From JABSSA01 sp039960995 (GTDB lineage: Bacteria > Pseudomonadota > Alphaproteobacteria > Rhodobacterales > Rhodobacteraceae), in NCBI GenBank assembly GCA_039960995.1, contig JBDVKF010000025.1, forward strand, positions 13,460 to 77,459: a stretch of 64,000 bases of DNA, given 5' to 3'. Positions 1 to 7,484 of the stretch are shown here, piece by piece (the stretch's first letter is position 1; each line of letters starts with the position of its first letter). The position numbers and the translations under genes were made by a program. Under the pieces are notes generated by a model, which was given only the letters and a program-made list of their open reading frames with translations, did not search any database and was not told the DNA's origin.

Positions 1-807
1 AGTAACAAGGGGCGAGAACCCCAGTAGAACGCCGCCAGTAATCAGCAGAACGCCCATTGGTTTTGTGACGCGATGCCCAATATCGGGCAATTTTTCGATG
101 ACCATAAAGAGCGTTGCAAGACCCATCCAAAGCAGGTTCATTACGCCACCTACAAATCCCAACGCCATGAAACCCCAACAGCATCCAACGCAGAATGCGC
201 CCAGACCCAAGCCCATACGCAACCCACCGGCGCCACCTGTTCTCCAGTTCCCTAGGAAATAGGTCATCGGACTGTGGCACACGCCGTGGCAGATCTCCTT
301 GGTTCGGCTGAATTGAAAAAGCCCGACCACAACAAGCAATGCAGCTGAAACCACCGTGCTTTGGGCGACGCCCAACATATCCACGACACCTGTGCGGTGA
401 AGACCAATTTGAACGCCAGTGATCAGTGCCGCAAAAACGACCCAAGCAATAAAATAGCCAAATATCACGCCGCCCCACCCAGTACGTGTGCCGTCAGCCG
501 AATGCATAAGGTCTTCGTAGGCGCGTAACGTCGGGATCATGGTGGGCAGCATCATCGCGGCCATCATTATTGCCCACATTGCAAACAGAGGACCAAACTC
601 GGTCATGGACATTGCCATGCCCTGCCCCATTTGGTCCGATTGCATTGGTTCCTTGCCCATACTCATGCCGTCCATGATCATTGGACCAGCAGAGCGACCA
701 ATAAGGTCGATACCCATCATGGCCGTCATCTGATACAGCCAGAACCACGCCAGAAGAATGCTACCGAAAAATAACAACCAAAGTGTAGAACGAAGAATGT
801 GTGTCAT
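1..807 (-). CDS. DUF2182 family membrane protein (3' end cut by window edge)
   Basis: The frame is open from an ATG at 807 down to base 1 with no stop, so the C-terminus lies outside the window (269 codons visible). The N-terminus has a hydrophobic anchor, then a Met/Gly-rich stretch, then the helix MWAIMMAAMMLPTMIPTL, followed by several more membrane helices and a Cys-rich segment (CHGVCH, FCVGCCWGF). This pattern is typical of DUF2182, described as predicted metal-binding integral membrane proteins; the molecular function is unknown. The Met, His and Cys residues fit metal binding, but that is inference. It is divergent from the GntR-type regulator at 864, separated by 56 bp, so the regulator may act on this promoter. 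Confidence 0.85.
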   Translation of the reverse strand, partial: MTHILRSTLWLLFFGSILLAWFWLYQMTAMMGIDLIGRSAGPMIMDGMSMGKEPMQSDQMGQGMAMSMTEFGPLFAMWAIMMAAMMLPTMIPTLRAYEDLMHSADGTRTGWGGVIFGYFIAWVVFAALITGVQIGLHRTGVVDMLGVAQSTVVSAALLVVVGLFQFSRTKEICHGVCHSPMTYFLGNWRTGGAGGLRMGLGLGAFCVGCCWGFMALGFVGGVMNLLWMGLATLFMVIEKLPDIGHRVTKPMGVLLITGGVLLGFSPLVT

Positions 808-863
808 AAGGCACCCGTGAATCGCTTGCCTTCTTAAATGTCAGACATATAAAAGTTAGACAA

Positions 864-1610
864 ATGAAATCAGACAAACAGCCTCATTCTGATCTTTCGG
901 CCTACATTGCCGATGACATTCGAAACGCCATTGTTTCGGGTGAACTTGATGTTGACCAAAGGTTGCCATCCGAAACAGAACTGGCCGAACATTTCGAAGT
1001 GTCCCGCCCGACTGTGCGCGAAGCCTTAAAGCGCCTTGCGGCCCAATCATTGATCCGCACACAACGCGGCGCAACAGGCGGCGCCTTCGTGCGCAGATTA
1101 CGTTTCGAAGAAGCATACGATGCACAAGTCACAACTGCGGCCCTGTTGTTGTCTATGAATGCAGTCAGTTTTGATGTCGCCTGCGAAGCTCGATTTGCGC
1201 TGGAACGGGCGTGCGCGCCCTTGTCTGCATCTCGGCGTACTGCGGATCATCTGGCCACTATGCGTGCTGAAATACATCGACAATCACAGCCTGGATTATC
1301 TGACGAAGCCTTTTGCGCGTCTGATGTCGCGTTTCATCGCGCATTGGTCGACGGTGCCGGTAACCCTGTGCTTAGCTTTCAATTGGCTGGAGCTGTCGAA
1401 GGTATGCAACCTCTGATGAACATGATCACGTTCACAGCAAGGTCGCGTGCGCGGATTGTTGAATTGCACACGGTGCTTGCCGACGCGGTTCAAGAACATG
1501 ACGGGCATTCAGCTGATGCACAATTGGCCGTTCTTGAAGAATATACACGTGGATTGGCCGTCGACGTGATGGAACAACGCGCGAAAGCAGTTCTAAAAAA
1601 CTCTAAATAA
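864..1610 (+). CDS. GntR family transcriptional regulator, FadR/FCD subfamily
   Basis: A 248-residue protein. An N-terminal winged helix (about 12-76) carries the GntR pattern LPSETELAEHFEVSRPTVRE. A C-terminal all-helical FCD domain (about 95-235) contains the metal/ligand-site motif FHRALVDGAGNP (157-168). FCD regulators usually repress genes for organic or sugar acids and release DNA on binding a carboxylate. The ligand cannot be read from sequence. It is divergent from the DUF2182 gene and no catabolic operon adjoins it in the window, so the target may be itself or genes left of the window. The start has no strong ribosome binding site. Confidence 0.9.
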   Translation: MKSDKQPHSDLSAYIADDIRNAIVSGELDVDQRLPSETELAEHFEVSRPTVREALKRLAAQSLIRTQRGATGGAFVRRLRFEEAYDAQVTTAALLLSMNAVSFDVACEARFALERACAPLSASRRTADHLATMRAEIHRQSQPGLSDEAFCASDVAFHRALVDGAGNPVLSFQLAGAVEGMQPLMNMITFTARSRARIVELHTVLADAVQEHDGHSADAQLAVLEEYTRGLAVDVMEQRAKAVLKNSK

Positions 1611-1646
1611 ATCAATCTTGGTTGTTTATCTGAATTTCAGCAGGTC

Positions 1647-1675
1647 AAAAAAAATGGCCGCCCAAAGGCAGCCAT
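1647..1675 (-). terminator. Rho-independent terminator of the VPLPA-CTERM gene
   Basis: Arms 1654-1662 and 1667-1675 form a 9-bp stem with a 4-nt loop. The single mismatch on the plus strand becomes a G-U pair in minus-strand RNA. Eight U residues (1647-1654 complemented) follow the stem on the minus strand, so it ends transcription of the gene at 1698-2426. Confidence 0.8.
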
Positions 1676-1697
1676 CTTAAATCGTGTGTGATTTGGT

Positions 1698-2426
1698 TTA
1701 GGCTTTGTTTTGACGACGGCGGATCGCGTACAATCCTGCCATTGCTGTCAAAACCAAAGGCATACCCGCTGGCAGCGGAACTGGCGGAACGTTGTTGTCG
1801 TTGTTGCCTGTGAAATTAAAGTTCACATCACCATTGCCGGATGCTTTCACTGCCTGCTTGTCCGCCTGAGAGGTCACTGTCCATTCGATCCAATTTGAAT
1901 AGCCAAATTCCAGATCCAGGTAGTTCGCACCAAAGCCCAACTGACCAGGCTTAGACGGTAGCGGAGACATCTCAACGTCGATCGACAGGCCTTCTAGCGC
2001 AGTGCCAGCTGTTCCTGTGATTGTACCCATGATGGAGTTCGCGCCCATGTCAAAGAACACGACATTATCAAGCTGCTCTTGGCTGGCGTTGTTACAATCG
2101 TTTCCACCACCACAATATACAGAACCTGTATGAGTCGTGTTTTCGAAGACTTCAAATTCGAAATCCAAGCTGAAACCGCCATTCGCAACTGACCCAACCA
2201 TTGTGAGAGTGTTGTTAAAGAACGACGCAGCGCCACCTGTCACATCCCAGGTTCTGTCCAGTCCTTTAATCAGACCAGGCAGCCACAAACCGTGTCCTGA
2301 GTATGTATTCTCAATATCAAAGTTACCATTGTAGCTGTCAGATACACCCGGAATCGCAGTCGCTTGAGCTGATCCAGCGAAAATCGTGCTCGCAGCGATA
2401 AGTGCTGCTCCAATAAACTTTTTCAT
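1698..2426 (-). CDS. VPLPA-CTERM sorting domain-containing secreted protein
   Basis: A 242-residue protein. Residues 1-22 are a cleavable signal peptide (MKKFIGAALIAASTIFAGSAQA). The C-terminus has the VPLPAG signature, a short hydrophobic helix (MPLVLTAMAGLYAI) and a basic tail RRRQNKA, the three parts of a VPLPA-CTERM sorting tag, a Rhodobacterales variant of PEP-CTERM handled by an exosortase/rhomboid-type system. The central region is unremarkable, with two Cys (CGGGNDC) that may form a disulfide; no enzymatic domain is recognised. The ATG at 2426 is chosen over the one at 2432 because AAGGA sits about 7 nt upstream of it. Likely an exported surface or matrix protein. Confidence 0.85.
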   Translation of the reverse strand: MKKFIGAALIAASTIFAGSAQATAIPGVSDSYNGNFDIENTYSGHGLWLPGLIKGLDRTWDVTGGAASFFNNTLTMVGSVANGGFSLDFEFEVFENTTHTGSVYCGGGNDCNNASQEQLDNVVFFDMGANSIMGTITGTAGTALEGLSIDVEMSPLPSKPGQLGFGANYLDLEFGYSNWIEWTVTSQADKQAVKASGNGDVNFNFTGNNDNNVPPVPLPAGMPLVLTAMAGLYAIRRRQNKA

Positions 2427-2779
2427 ATTCATTTCCTTGTTACTTAACCTAGCGTTCTATTAACGGAAACTTTACCAATTTCAAAACCAAAACACACAGT
2501 TTTGCCGCTTTTAAAACGGAATCTGGGCCCTTTTCACGTCCAAAGCGCAACCTTTCTACATTAGCGGGAATCCGCTGGTTCCCAAAAAGTAACTTTTCGC
2601 TCGTTTGCGGTGAATGATTCGTTTTTCAGAAACAGTCCATTTGTAAAGCTGTGCCGAACATCTGAGCTGAACGGGACAATGCGGACATCCGCGTCGACCT
2701 TTTGCGCCTTCGATCATATATGCAGTTCGTCGTCGGAACGAGACTTGCAGCTGATCGTCACCGCGCTAGGATCCTTTAC
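2427..2779. other. Divergent intergenic region
   Basis: About 350 bp between the minus-strand VPLPA-CTERM gene and the plus-strand DUF4345 gene. It must hold both promoters. No convincing gene or RNA structure was seen. Short frames here are interrupted and lack ribosome binding sites. Confidence 0.5.
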
Positions 2780-3133
2780 ATGGAATACTTCTTAAACCTC
2801 GTCGCTTGTCTTTTGACTATTGCTTTCGGACTTTTCGGTTTTCTTGCACCACGGTTTACCGCGACTACTTTGGATTTGGCACCGACACGTTCGAACATGG
2901 GGCTATCTGAATTGCGAGCAAGCGTTGGCGGACTCTTTGTTGTGTCTGGCATCGTCGCTATTTTATTAAATAATCCAATTAGTTATGTAATGCTTGGTGT
3001 CGCCTATTCAGGCGCGGCATTGGGGCGGTTTGTTTCGTTGGCCATTGACAAACCTCCGGTCAAAAAAACCAGTTTGTTCGCAAGTATCGAAGCTGTTTTG
3101 GCGCTTTGGCTGATATTAGGAAATGTCGCCTGA
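2780..3133 (+). CDS. DUF4345-like small membrane protein
   Basis: A 117-residue protein that is almost entirely hydrophobic, with about four predicted membrane helices (roughly 5-28, 47-67, 70-92 and 96-116). A conserved-looking loop GLSELRASVGGLF fits the DUF4345 family of four-helix inner-membrane proteins of unknown function. The ATG at 2780 is used because AGGAT lies about 7 nt upstream; an upstream extension of the frame has no ribosome binding site and reads as non-coding. A hairpin follows 7 bp after the stop. It appears to be a single-gene unit; no role can be inferred from the neighbours. Confidence 0.75.
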   Translation: MEYFLNLVACLLTIAFGLFGFLAPRFTATTLDLAPTRSNMGLSELRASVGGLFVVSGIVAILLNNPISYVMLGVAYSGAALGRFVSLAIDKPPVKKTSLFASIEAVLALWLILGNVA

Positions 3134-3140
3134 TGTGAAA

Positions 3141-3177
3141 AGACCGGGTCCGAACCCACACTGTTCGAACCCGGTCT
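3141..3177. terminator. Strong hairpin after the DUF4345 gene
   Basis: Arms 3141-3155 and 3163-3177 form a 15-bp stem with a 7-nt loop and one plus-strand mismatch that becomes G-U on the minus strand. The short U-run is on the minus-strand side (cttttc after the stem). It could end the DUF4345 transcript, a minus-strand transcript coming from the ssrA region, or both. Confidence 0.6.
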
Positions 3178-3496
3178 AAGGCTGCTCAAAACAATTACCG
3201 AACAAACTATCTACCCAGAAAACTGGCAGCCTAAACACTTTGCCCTAGGTGTCCGAAAACACCTCAACCCCAAAACCTAGGAACCAGATTCCCAGGTTGA
3301 AAAAAAGCTCTTTTTTTAACTCGCGTCAATTTTCCATTTTTGCGAGAATGTTTGTCGCTGAACTCGGAACAATGATGTGATTTTCATCAAAATTGAAAAC
3401 AATTCTCGTGAACAAAATCAGAACTTGAGTGATTCAGCGAAGAATCGCCTAACCAAGAAACTGGATCCAAAAACCGATCCTTTGACTTTCAGCCCT

Positions 3497-3840
3497 TTCC
3501 TTGGGCGGACGGCGCGACTATATCAATACTGTCCTTCGGGACTATGGACATAAACGCGCTCGTAATAAACGGATCGGACCCGGGGGCGGTACCCGGCGGC
3601 TCCACCAAACATCCTTCATTTGGGGATCATGGGGCCGAAATAGGATCGACGAACGTCTAAAGGTGTTAGCTTTGTCTCGGCGGGGTGCCACCGTATCGGC
3701 CCGCAAAGTACAATTGCAAATGACAATCGTGCTCCGGTTGCTCTGGCTGCGTAAGCAGTTAGACGATCGAAACTTAAGCCCCTTCGCCTAGCCGCGTAGG
3801 GCGGGGTTCGCAGGCACCTGGCAACAGAAGCCTGCACTTC
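3497..3840 (+). ncRNA. ssrA: Transfer-messenger RNA, alphaproteobacterial two-piece (permuted) form
   Basis: The acceptor piece lies first and ends with ACCA at 3604-3607. Its T-arm is CCGGG/CCCGG around a 7-nt loop, followed by CGGCTCC. The coding piece starts at 3631 with GGGGCCG, which pairs with CGGCTCC over 7 bp (one G-U) to rebuild the acceptor stem; the bases between are the excised spacer. The tag frame is 3716-3754: ANDNRAPVALAA then TAA. This is the permuted tmRNA of alphaproteobacteria, which rescues stalled ribosomes and marks proteins for ClpXP. The outer 5' limit is approximate. The gene for SspB, which binds the tag, follows downstream. Confidence 0.95.
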
Positions 3841-3860
3841 GAACAATGTTCCTCTTTTTG
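3839..3860 (+). terminator. Possible ssrA terminator
   Basis: A short stem (GAAC/GTTC) followed by CTCTTTTT just after the 3' end of the tmRNA coding piece. The stem is weak, so this is only a candidate. Confidence 0.4.
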
Positions 3861-3887
3861 ATAAACGAATTGGTCACCTTTGGACGC

Positions 3888-4016
3888 TTAAAACACACAT
3901 GTCCAAAACGTGATCGCTTCACCTTTGATTGTTTTGTATACATTTACACCGCGTTTAGGCGCATTCGGTCTAATCTTGCCGATGAACTTGAGCTTACCGG
4001 TTTTGGACTGCGCCAT
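3888..4016 (-). CDS. Small basic protein of unknown function (42 aa)
   Basis: A 42-codon frame from ATG (4014-4016) to TAA on the minus strand, between ssrA and sspB. The product begins MAQSKTGKLKFIGKIRP and is Lys/Arg-rich (about ten basic residues) with a hydrophobic end, ITFWTCVF. I do not recognise the family. Support is limited to a clean frame, a sensible composition and the lack of another explanation for this spacer. The ribosome binding site is weak (only ACGGTCC upstream) and a TATAA-like string lies near the start. It could be a real small protein or a chance frame. Confidence 0.4.
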   Translation of the reverse strand: MAQSKTGKLKFIGKIRPNAPKRGVNVYKTIKGEAITFWTCVF

Positions 4017-4095
4017 CGGACCGTTTTTATAATCGCGGGTCTTTTCAATGGTTTCAAATGGAGTATTGTAGTGTCAACGCCAGCCAAGGATTTTC

Positions 4096-4596
4096 ATGTC
4101 TCGCAATATTGACTACGGGAACCTCATGCACGAGGCCATGCGAGGTCTCATCAGGAAGGTATTGGACGACGTCGCGGCCAATGGTCTGCCTGGCGCGCAT
4201 CATTTCTTTATTACGTTTGATACGTCCCACCCGGATGCGGAACTGGCTGATTGGCTTTCCGATCGGTATCCCGGCGAAATGACTGTTGTGATGCAGCATT
4301 GGTACGACAATCTAGATGTACGCGACGATGGCTTTGGCGTTTCATTGAATTTTGGCGACGCGCCTGAACCGCTTTACATCCCTTACGACGCCATCAAGAC
4401 CTTTGTTGATCCGTCCGTCGAATTTGGCCTGCGTTTCGAAACGCAAGAAGACGAAGATGCGGAAGAAGACGAGTTTTTGTCTGTGGAGGCGGTAACTGAG
4501 TTGCCAGTGGAAACAGAAGAAACGGACAAAGTTGAAGAAGACGCTCCCGAAGCAGATGCTCAGGTCGTTTCTTTGGACAGTTTCCGCAAAACTTAG
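4096..4596 (+). CDS. sspB: ClpXP adaptor protein SspB (alpha type)
   Basis: A 166-residue protein. The N-terminal globular domain (about 1-110), with GAHHFFITFDTSHPDAELADW and MQHWYDNLDV, matches the alphaproteobacterial stringent-starvation-protein-B family. These are dimeric adaptors that bind ssrA-tagged proteins and hand them to ClpX. A long acidic linker (about 115-155) leads to a conserved C-terminal peptide, VVSLDSFRKT, the expected ClpX-docking end. AAGGA precedes the ATG. The gene starts about 250 bp after the tmRNA whose tag it should bind, and fumC follows 130 bp downstream. Confidence 0.92.
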   Translation: MSRNIDYGNLMHEAMRGLIRKVLDDVAANGLPGAHHFFITFDTSHPDAELADWLSDRYPGEMTVVMQHWYDNLDVRDDGFGVSLNFGDAPEPLYIPYDAIKTFVDPSVEFGLRFETQEDEDAEEDEFLSVEAVTELPVETEETDKVEEDAPEADAQVVSLDSFRKT

Positions 4597-4726
4597 CCAA
4601 TCAAAATCCGCACCCTTTATATTTAATTTTTGATAGCAATACCGCGATGTTGCTGCGCCCATAGTTGCGTCCACGCGGTGCAACCAGTATCCAAATCCCA
4701 AATGACCACTCTTGAGGAACGCACAC

Positions 4727-6118
4727 ATGTCCGCAACCCGCACAGAAACTGATAGTTTTGGCCCACTCGAGGTTCCATCAGATAAATATTGGGGCGCGCA
4801 AACACAGCGTTCAATCATCAATTTTCCGATCGGCTGGGAGCGCCAACCTATCGCCATCGTCCGAGCACTGGGTGTCATTAAAAAAGCCTGCGCCATGCAG
4901 AACATGGAACAAGGCACTTTGGATGCAACTTTGGGTAACGCGATTGTCCAAGCGGCGGGCGAAGTGTTTGACGGAAAGTTCGACGACAATTTCCCACTGG
5001 TGGTCTGGCAAACTGGATCCGGCACCCAATCGAACATGAATTCGAACGAAGTGATTGCAAACCGCGCAATCGAAATTCTTGGCGGCACTCTGGGCTCCAA
5101 GGACCCGGTTCACCCAAATGATCATTGCAACATGGGGCAATCATCAAACGACACGTTCCCAACCGCGATGCATATTGCCACCGCAATGACAGCGCATCAG
5201 GTCCTGATCCCAGGGCTTGAGAAACTTCATGCCGCAATGGCCGAAAAAGCAACGGCGTTTGAACATATCATCAAGATTGGTCGCACGCATACGCAAGACG
5301 CGACACCTTTGACATTAGGTCAGGAATTTTCTGGCTATGTGCATCAGATCGCCATGGGGATCGAACGTGTCAAAGGCGCATTGGGGCGCATCTATGAATT
5401 GGCTCAAGGTGGGACAGCTGTTGGCACCGGCTTGAATACACAAAAAGGTTGGGCCGAAGCGGTTGCCGCCAATATGGCCGAAATAACCGGCCTACCCTTT
5501 GTCACGGCTCCCAACAAATTCGAAGCGCTGGCCGCACATGATGCAATGGTCGAAATGTCGGGCGCTTTGAAAACCGTGGCAGCCAGCCTGTTCAAAATAG
5601 CCAACGACATTCGCTTGCTGGGTTCGGGACCACGCTGCGGTTTGGGTGAACTGGCATTGCCAGAAAACGAACCGGGGTCATCGATCATGCCCGGTAAAGT
5701 GAACCCGACACAATGCGAAGCCCTGACGCAAGTCTGTGCACATGTCATGGGCAACGACGCCGCCGTCGGGTTTGCTGGCAGCCAGGGGCATTTCGAATTG
5801 AACGTCTATAAACCGATGATGGCCTATAATGTGTTGCAGTCCATGCAGCTTATGGGCGATGCCTCTGTCGCTTTCACCGACAATCTTGTTGTGGGTTTGC
5901 AAGCTGATGAAACGCGTATCGATAAGTTGATGCGTGAAAGCTTGATGTTGGTGACCGCGTTGGCGCCCGAAATTGGTTATGACAACGCCACGGCCGTTGC
6001 CAAAACTGCGCATAAAAACGGAACCACCCTGAAAGAAGAAGCGATCAAACTGGGCTTTGTTGACGAAGCGACGTTTGATCGGGTTGTGCGCCCTGAGGAT
6101 ATGATCGGCCCCAAATGA
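4727..6118 (+). CDS. fumC: Fumarate hydratase class II
   Basis: A 463-residue enzyme of normal FumC length that interconverts fumarate and L-malate in the TCA cycle without an iron-sulfur cluster. Visible signatures are GSGTQSNMN (about 97-105), the HPNDH site loop (about 128-132) and the fumarase/aspartase signature GSSIMPGKVNP (317-327) with the catalytic Ser. The ATG at 4727 is preceded by GAGG about 10 nt upstream, so an in-frame TTG at 4712 is not preferred. The stop overlaps the next ATG (ATGA), coupling it to the DUF4169 gene. Confidence 0.97.
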   Translation: MSATRTETDSFGPLEVPSDKYWGAQTQRSIINFPIGWERQPIAIVRALGVIKKACAMQNMEQGTLDATLGNAIVQAAGEVFDGKFDDNFPLVVWQTGSGTQSNMNSNEVIANRAIEILGGTLGSKDPVHPNDHCNMGQSSNDTFPTAMHIATAMTAHQVLIPGLEKLHAAMAEKATAFEHIIKIGRTHTQDATPLTLGQEFSGYVHQIAMGIERVKGALGRIYELAQGGTAVGTGLNTQKGWAEAVAANMAEITGLPFVTAPNKFEALAAHDAMVEMSGALKTVAASLFKIANDIRLLGSGPRCGLGELALPENEPGSSIMPGKVNPTQCEALTQVCAHVMGNDAAVGFAGSQGHFELNVYKPMMAYNVLQSMQLMGDASVAFTDNLVVGLQADETRIDKLMRESLMLVTALAPEIGYDNATAVAKTAHKNGTTLKEEAIKLGFVDEATFDRVVRPEDMIGPK

Positions 6119-6300
6119 GTACACCCGTCAACCTGAACAAAATCCGTAAGTCAAAAGCCCGTGCAGACAAACGTGCGCAGGCAGATGCAAACGCGATTTC
6201 ATTTGGACGGACAAAATCAGAGAAAGATGCCGCGCGTGACCAAAAACTGCGCGCGGTGCGACAGCTGGATGGTAAAAAACTGGATAAACCCAGTTCATGA
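6115..6300 (+). CDS. DUF4169 family protein
   Basis: A 61-residue, strongly basic and charged protein beginning MSTPVNLNKIRKSKARADK, with the conserved FGRTKSEKDA segment of DUF4169. This family is small, mostly helical, of unknown function, and commonly sits just after fumC in alphaproteobacteria. It overlaps the fumC stop by 4 bp and its own stop overlaps the start of the next gene by 4 bp, so all three genes are probably translated from one message. Confidence 0.85.
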   Translation: MSTPVNLNKIRKSKARADKRAQADANAISFGRTKSEKDAARDQKLRAVRQLDGKKLDKPSS

Positions 6301-6527
6301 CGGGTCGTCCTCAAAAACACTCTCTGACGTTAAAAGGACACCGCACAAGCGTGTCTTTGGAACCTGAGTTTTGGCAGCGATTTCGCGAAATTGCGCGGGC
6401 AAAACAGGTTCCTATCAATGAACTCGCCGCAGAAATAGACGAAGGCCGCGGGATTGAACGCGGCCTTGCATCTGCAATTCGGGTATTTGTTCTGTCGTAT
6501 TATACGGATCAGATCGAAGCGCGGTAA
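6297..6527 (+). CDS. Ribbon-helix-helix domain protein
   Basis: A 76-residue protein. The segment KGHRTSVSLEPEFWQRFREIA, then NELAAEIDEGR and GLASAIRVFVL, matches the ribbon-helix-helix_4 family (CopG/Arc-like DNA binding or a structural relative). The start overlaps the DUF4169 stop by 4 bp. The 3' end overlaps the convergent aldolase gene by 19 bp. The family is found at this place (fumC-DUF4169-RHH) in related genomes; what it binds is not known. Confidence 0.8.
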   Translation: MTGRPQKHSLTLKGHRTSVSLEPEFWQRFREIARAKQVPINELAAEIDEGRGIERGLASAIRVFVLSYYTDQIEAR

Positions 6528-7399
6528 ATAGCGTCGATATTGCCGCCCAATGCGGCACCAAATTCCGTGTCGCTTTGCGACTTTTGCAGACCTTCCGTCA
6601 AAGCACGACTGAAGGACGCGATCATCTTGCTGTTCTGACTAAGTCGCGCGCAGGCATCTTGTGTTGAATAGCCACCCGACAGCGCGACAACGCGTAACAC
6701 GCGAGGATGATCCGCCAACACATCGTAAATCCCTGCGTTGTCTGGAATGGTCAGTTTCAACATGACGTCTTGACCCTCTTCAAGAGACGATAGTCTTTCC
6801 ATCAAGGCATTTGCCAATATGTCCTCGGCTTCACTTTTTGACGGTGAATGAATGTTCACTTCGGGCTCGAGAATCGGCACCATGCCGGCAGCGATGACTG
6901 TTTTGGCGACCTCGAATTGGTTATTGACGATTTGCGCAATCCCATCTGCGTTGGCCGTATTGATAACTGAACGTTCTTTGGTCCCAAAAATTCCAAGCTT
7001 CTTTGCCGCAGCCAGTGTTTCTGGCAATCCCGGAATGGGCTTCATGACCTGAACACCATTGACCTCGTCTTCCAGACCTTTGTCGATTTTCAGAAACGGT
7101 ACGACACCGTTCTTTTCCCAAACATAGGCTGGCACCGATAGGCCGTCGATCTTTTCACCTAACGTTCTATCGAACAGGATCGCACCAATCACCTTGTCCG
7201 AATTAAAGTTAGCATCTGTTATGATCCGCGCACGCATGTTCTGAATTTCGGCAAACATTTCGTCTTCGCTGTTATATGCATCCGGTTCGACACCATACTG
7301 TCGCAAAGCCTTAGGCGTTGATCCCCCCGATTGGTCCAAAGCCGCAATAAACCCAGCACCTGAAATCACTTGTGCGCGCATCTTTTGAAAATCAGCCAT
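6509..7399 (-). CDS. Class I fructose-bisphosphate aldolase
   Basis: A 296-residue protein of the bacterial class I aldolase group (Schiff-base type, no metal), cleaving fructose 1,6-bisphosphate to two triose phosphates. Visible are the N-terminal LDQSGGSTPKAL (21-32), VPFLKIDKG (100-108), PILEPEV (175-181) and the segment VMLKLTIP holding the likely Schiff-base Lys215. AGCTGGAGACAAA precedes the ATG, a good ribosome binding site. It is convergent with the RHH gene (19-bp overlap). Likely housekeeping glycolysis/gluconeogenesis. Confidence 0.95.
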   Translation of the reverse strand: MADFQKMRAQVISGAGFIAALDQSGGSTPKALRQYGVEPDAYNSEDEMFAEIQNMRARIITDANFNSDKVIGAILFDRTLGEKIDGLSVPAYVWEKNGVVPFLKIDKGLEDEVNGVQVMKPIPGLPETLAAAKKLGIFGTKERSVINTANADGIAQIVNNQFEVAKTVIAAGMVPILEPEVNIHSPSKSEAEDILANALMERLSSLEEGQDVMLKLTIPDNAGIYDVLADHPRVLRVVALSGGYSTQDACARLSQNSKMIASFSRALTEGLQKSQSDTEFGAALGGNIDAIYRASI

Positions 7400-7484
7400 T
7401 TTGTCTCCAGCTCAACACGAATCAACTCGCATTTCACTAGCGCACTGGAACGCGTTCGTGAATTCGCCAGACCAACAGTTAGCG

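Noticed and set aside
3141..3177. tRNA pseudogene suggested by GTTCGAAC within a hairpin
   Set aside because: The sequence folds as one long stem without D- or anticodon-arm and lacks a CCA end; a terminator hairpin explains it better.
3239..3330. Possible small RNA between the DUF4345 gene and ssrA (CCTAGG repeats, AAAAAAAGCTCTTTTTTT)
   Set aside because: The dyads are A/T-rich or short and no promoter pattern could be fixed; insufficient to call an RNA gene without transcript data.
4342..5100. 252-codon minus-strand frame across sspB and fumC
   Set aside because: It spans the opposite strand of two well-supported genes and the spacer between them; no motif or ribosome binding site.
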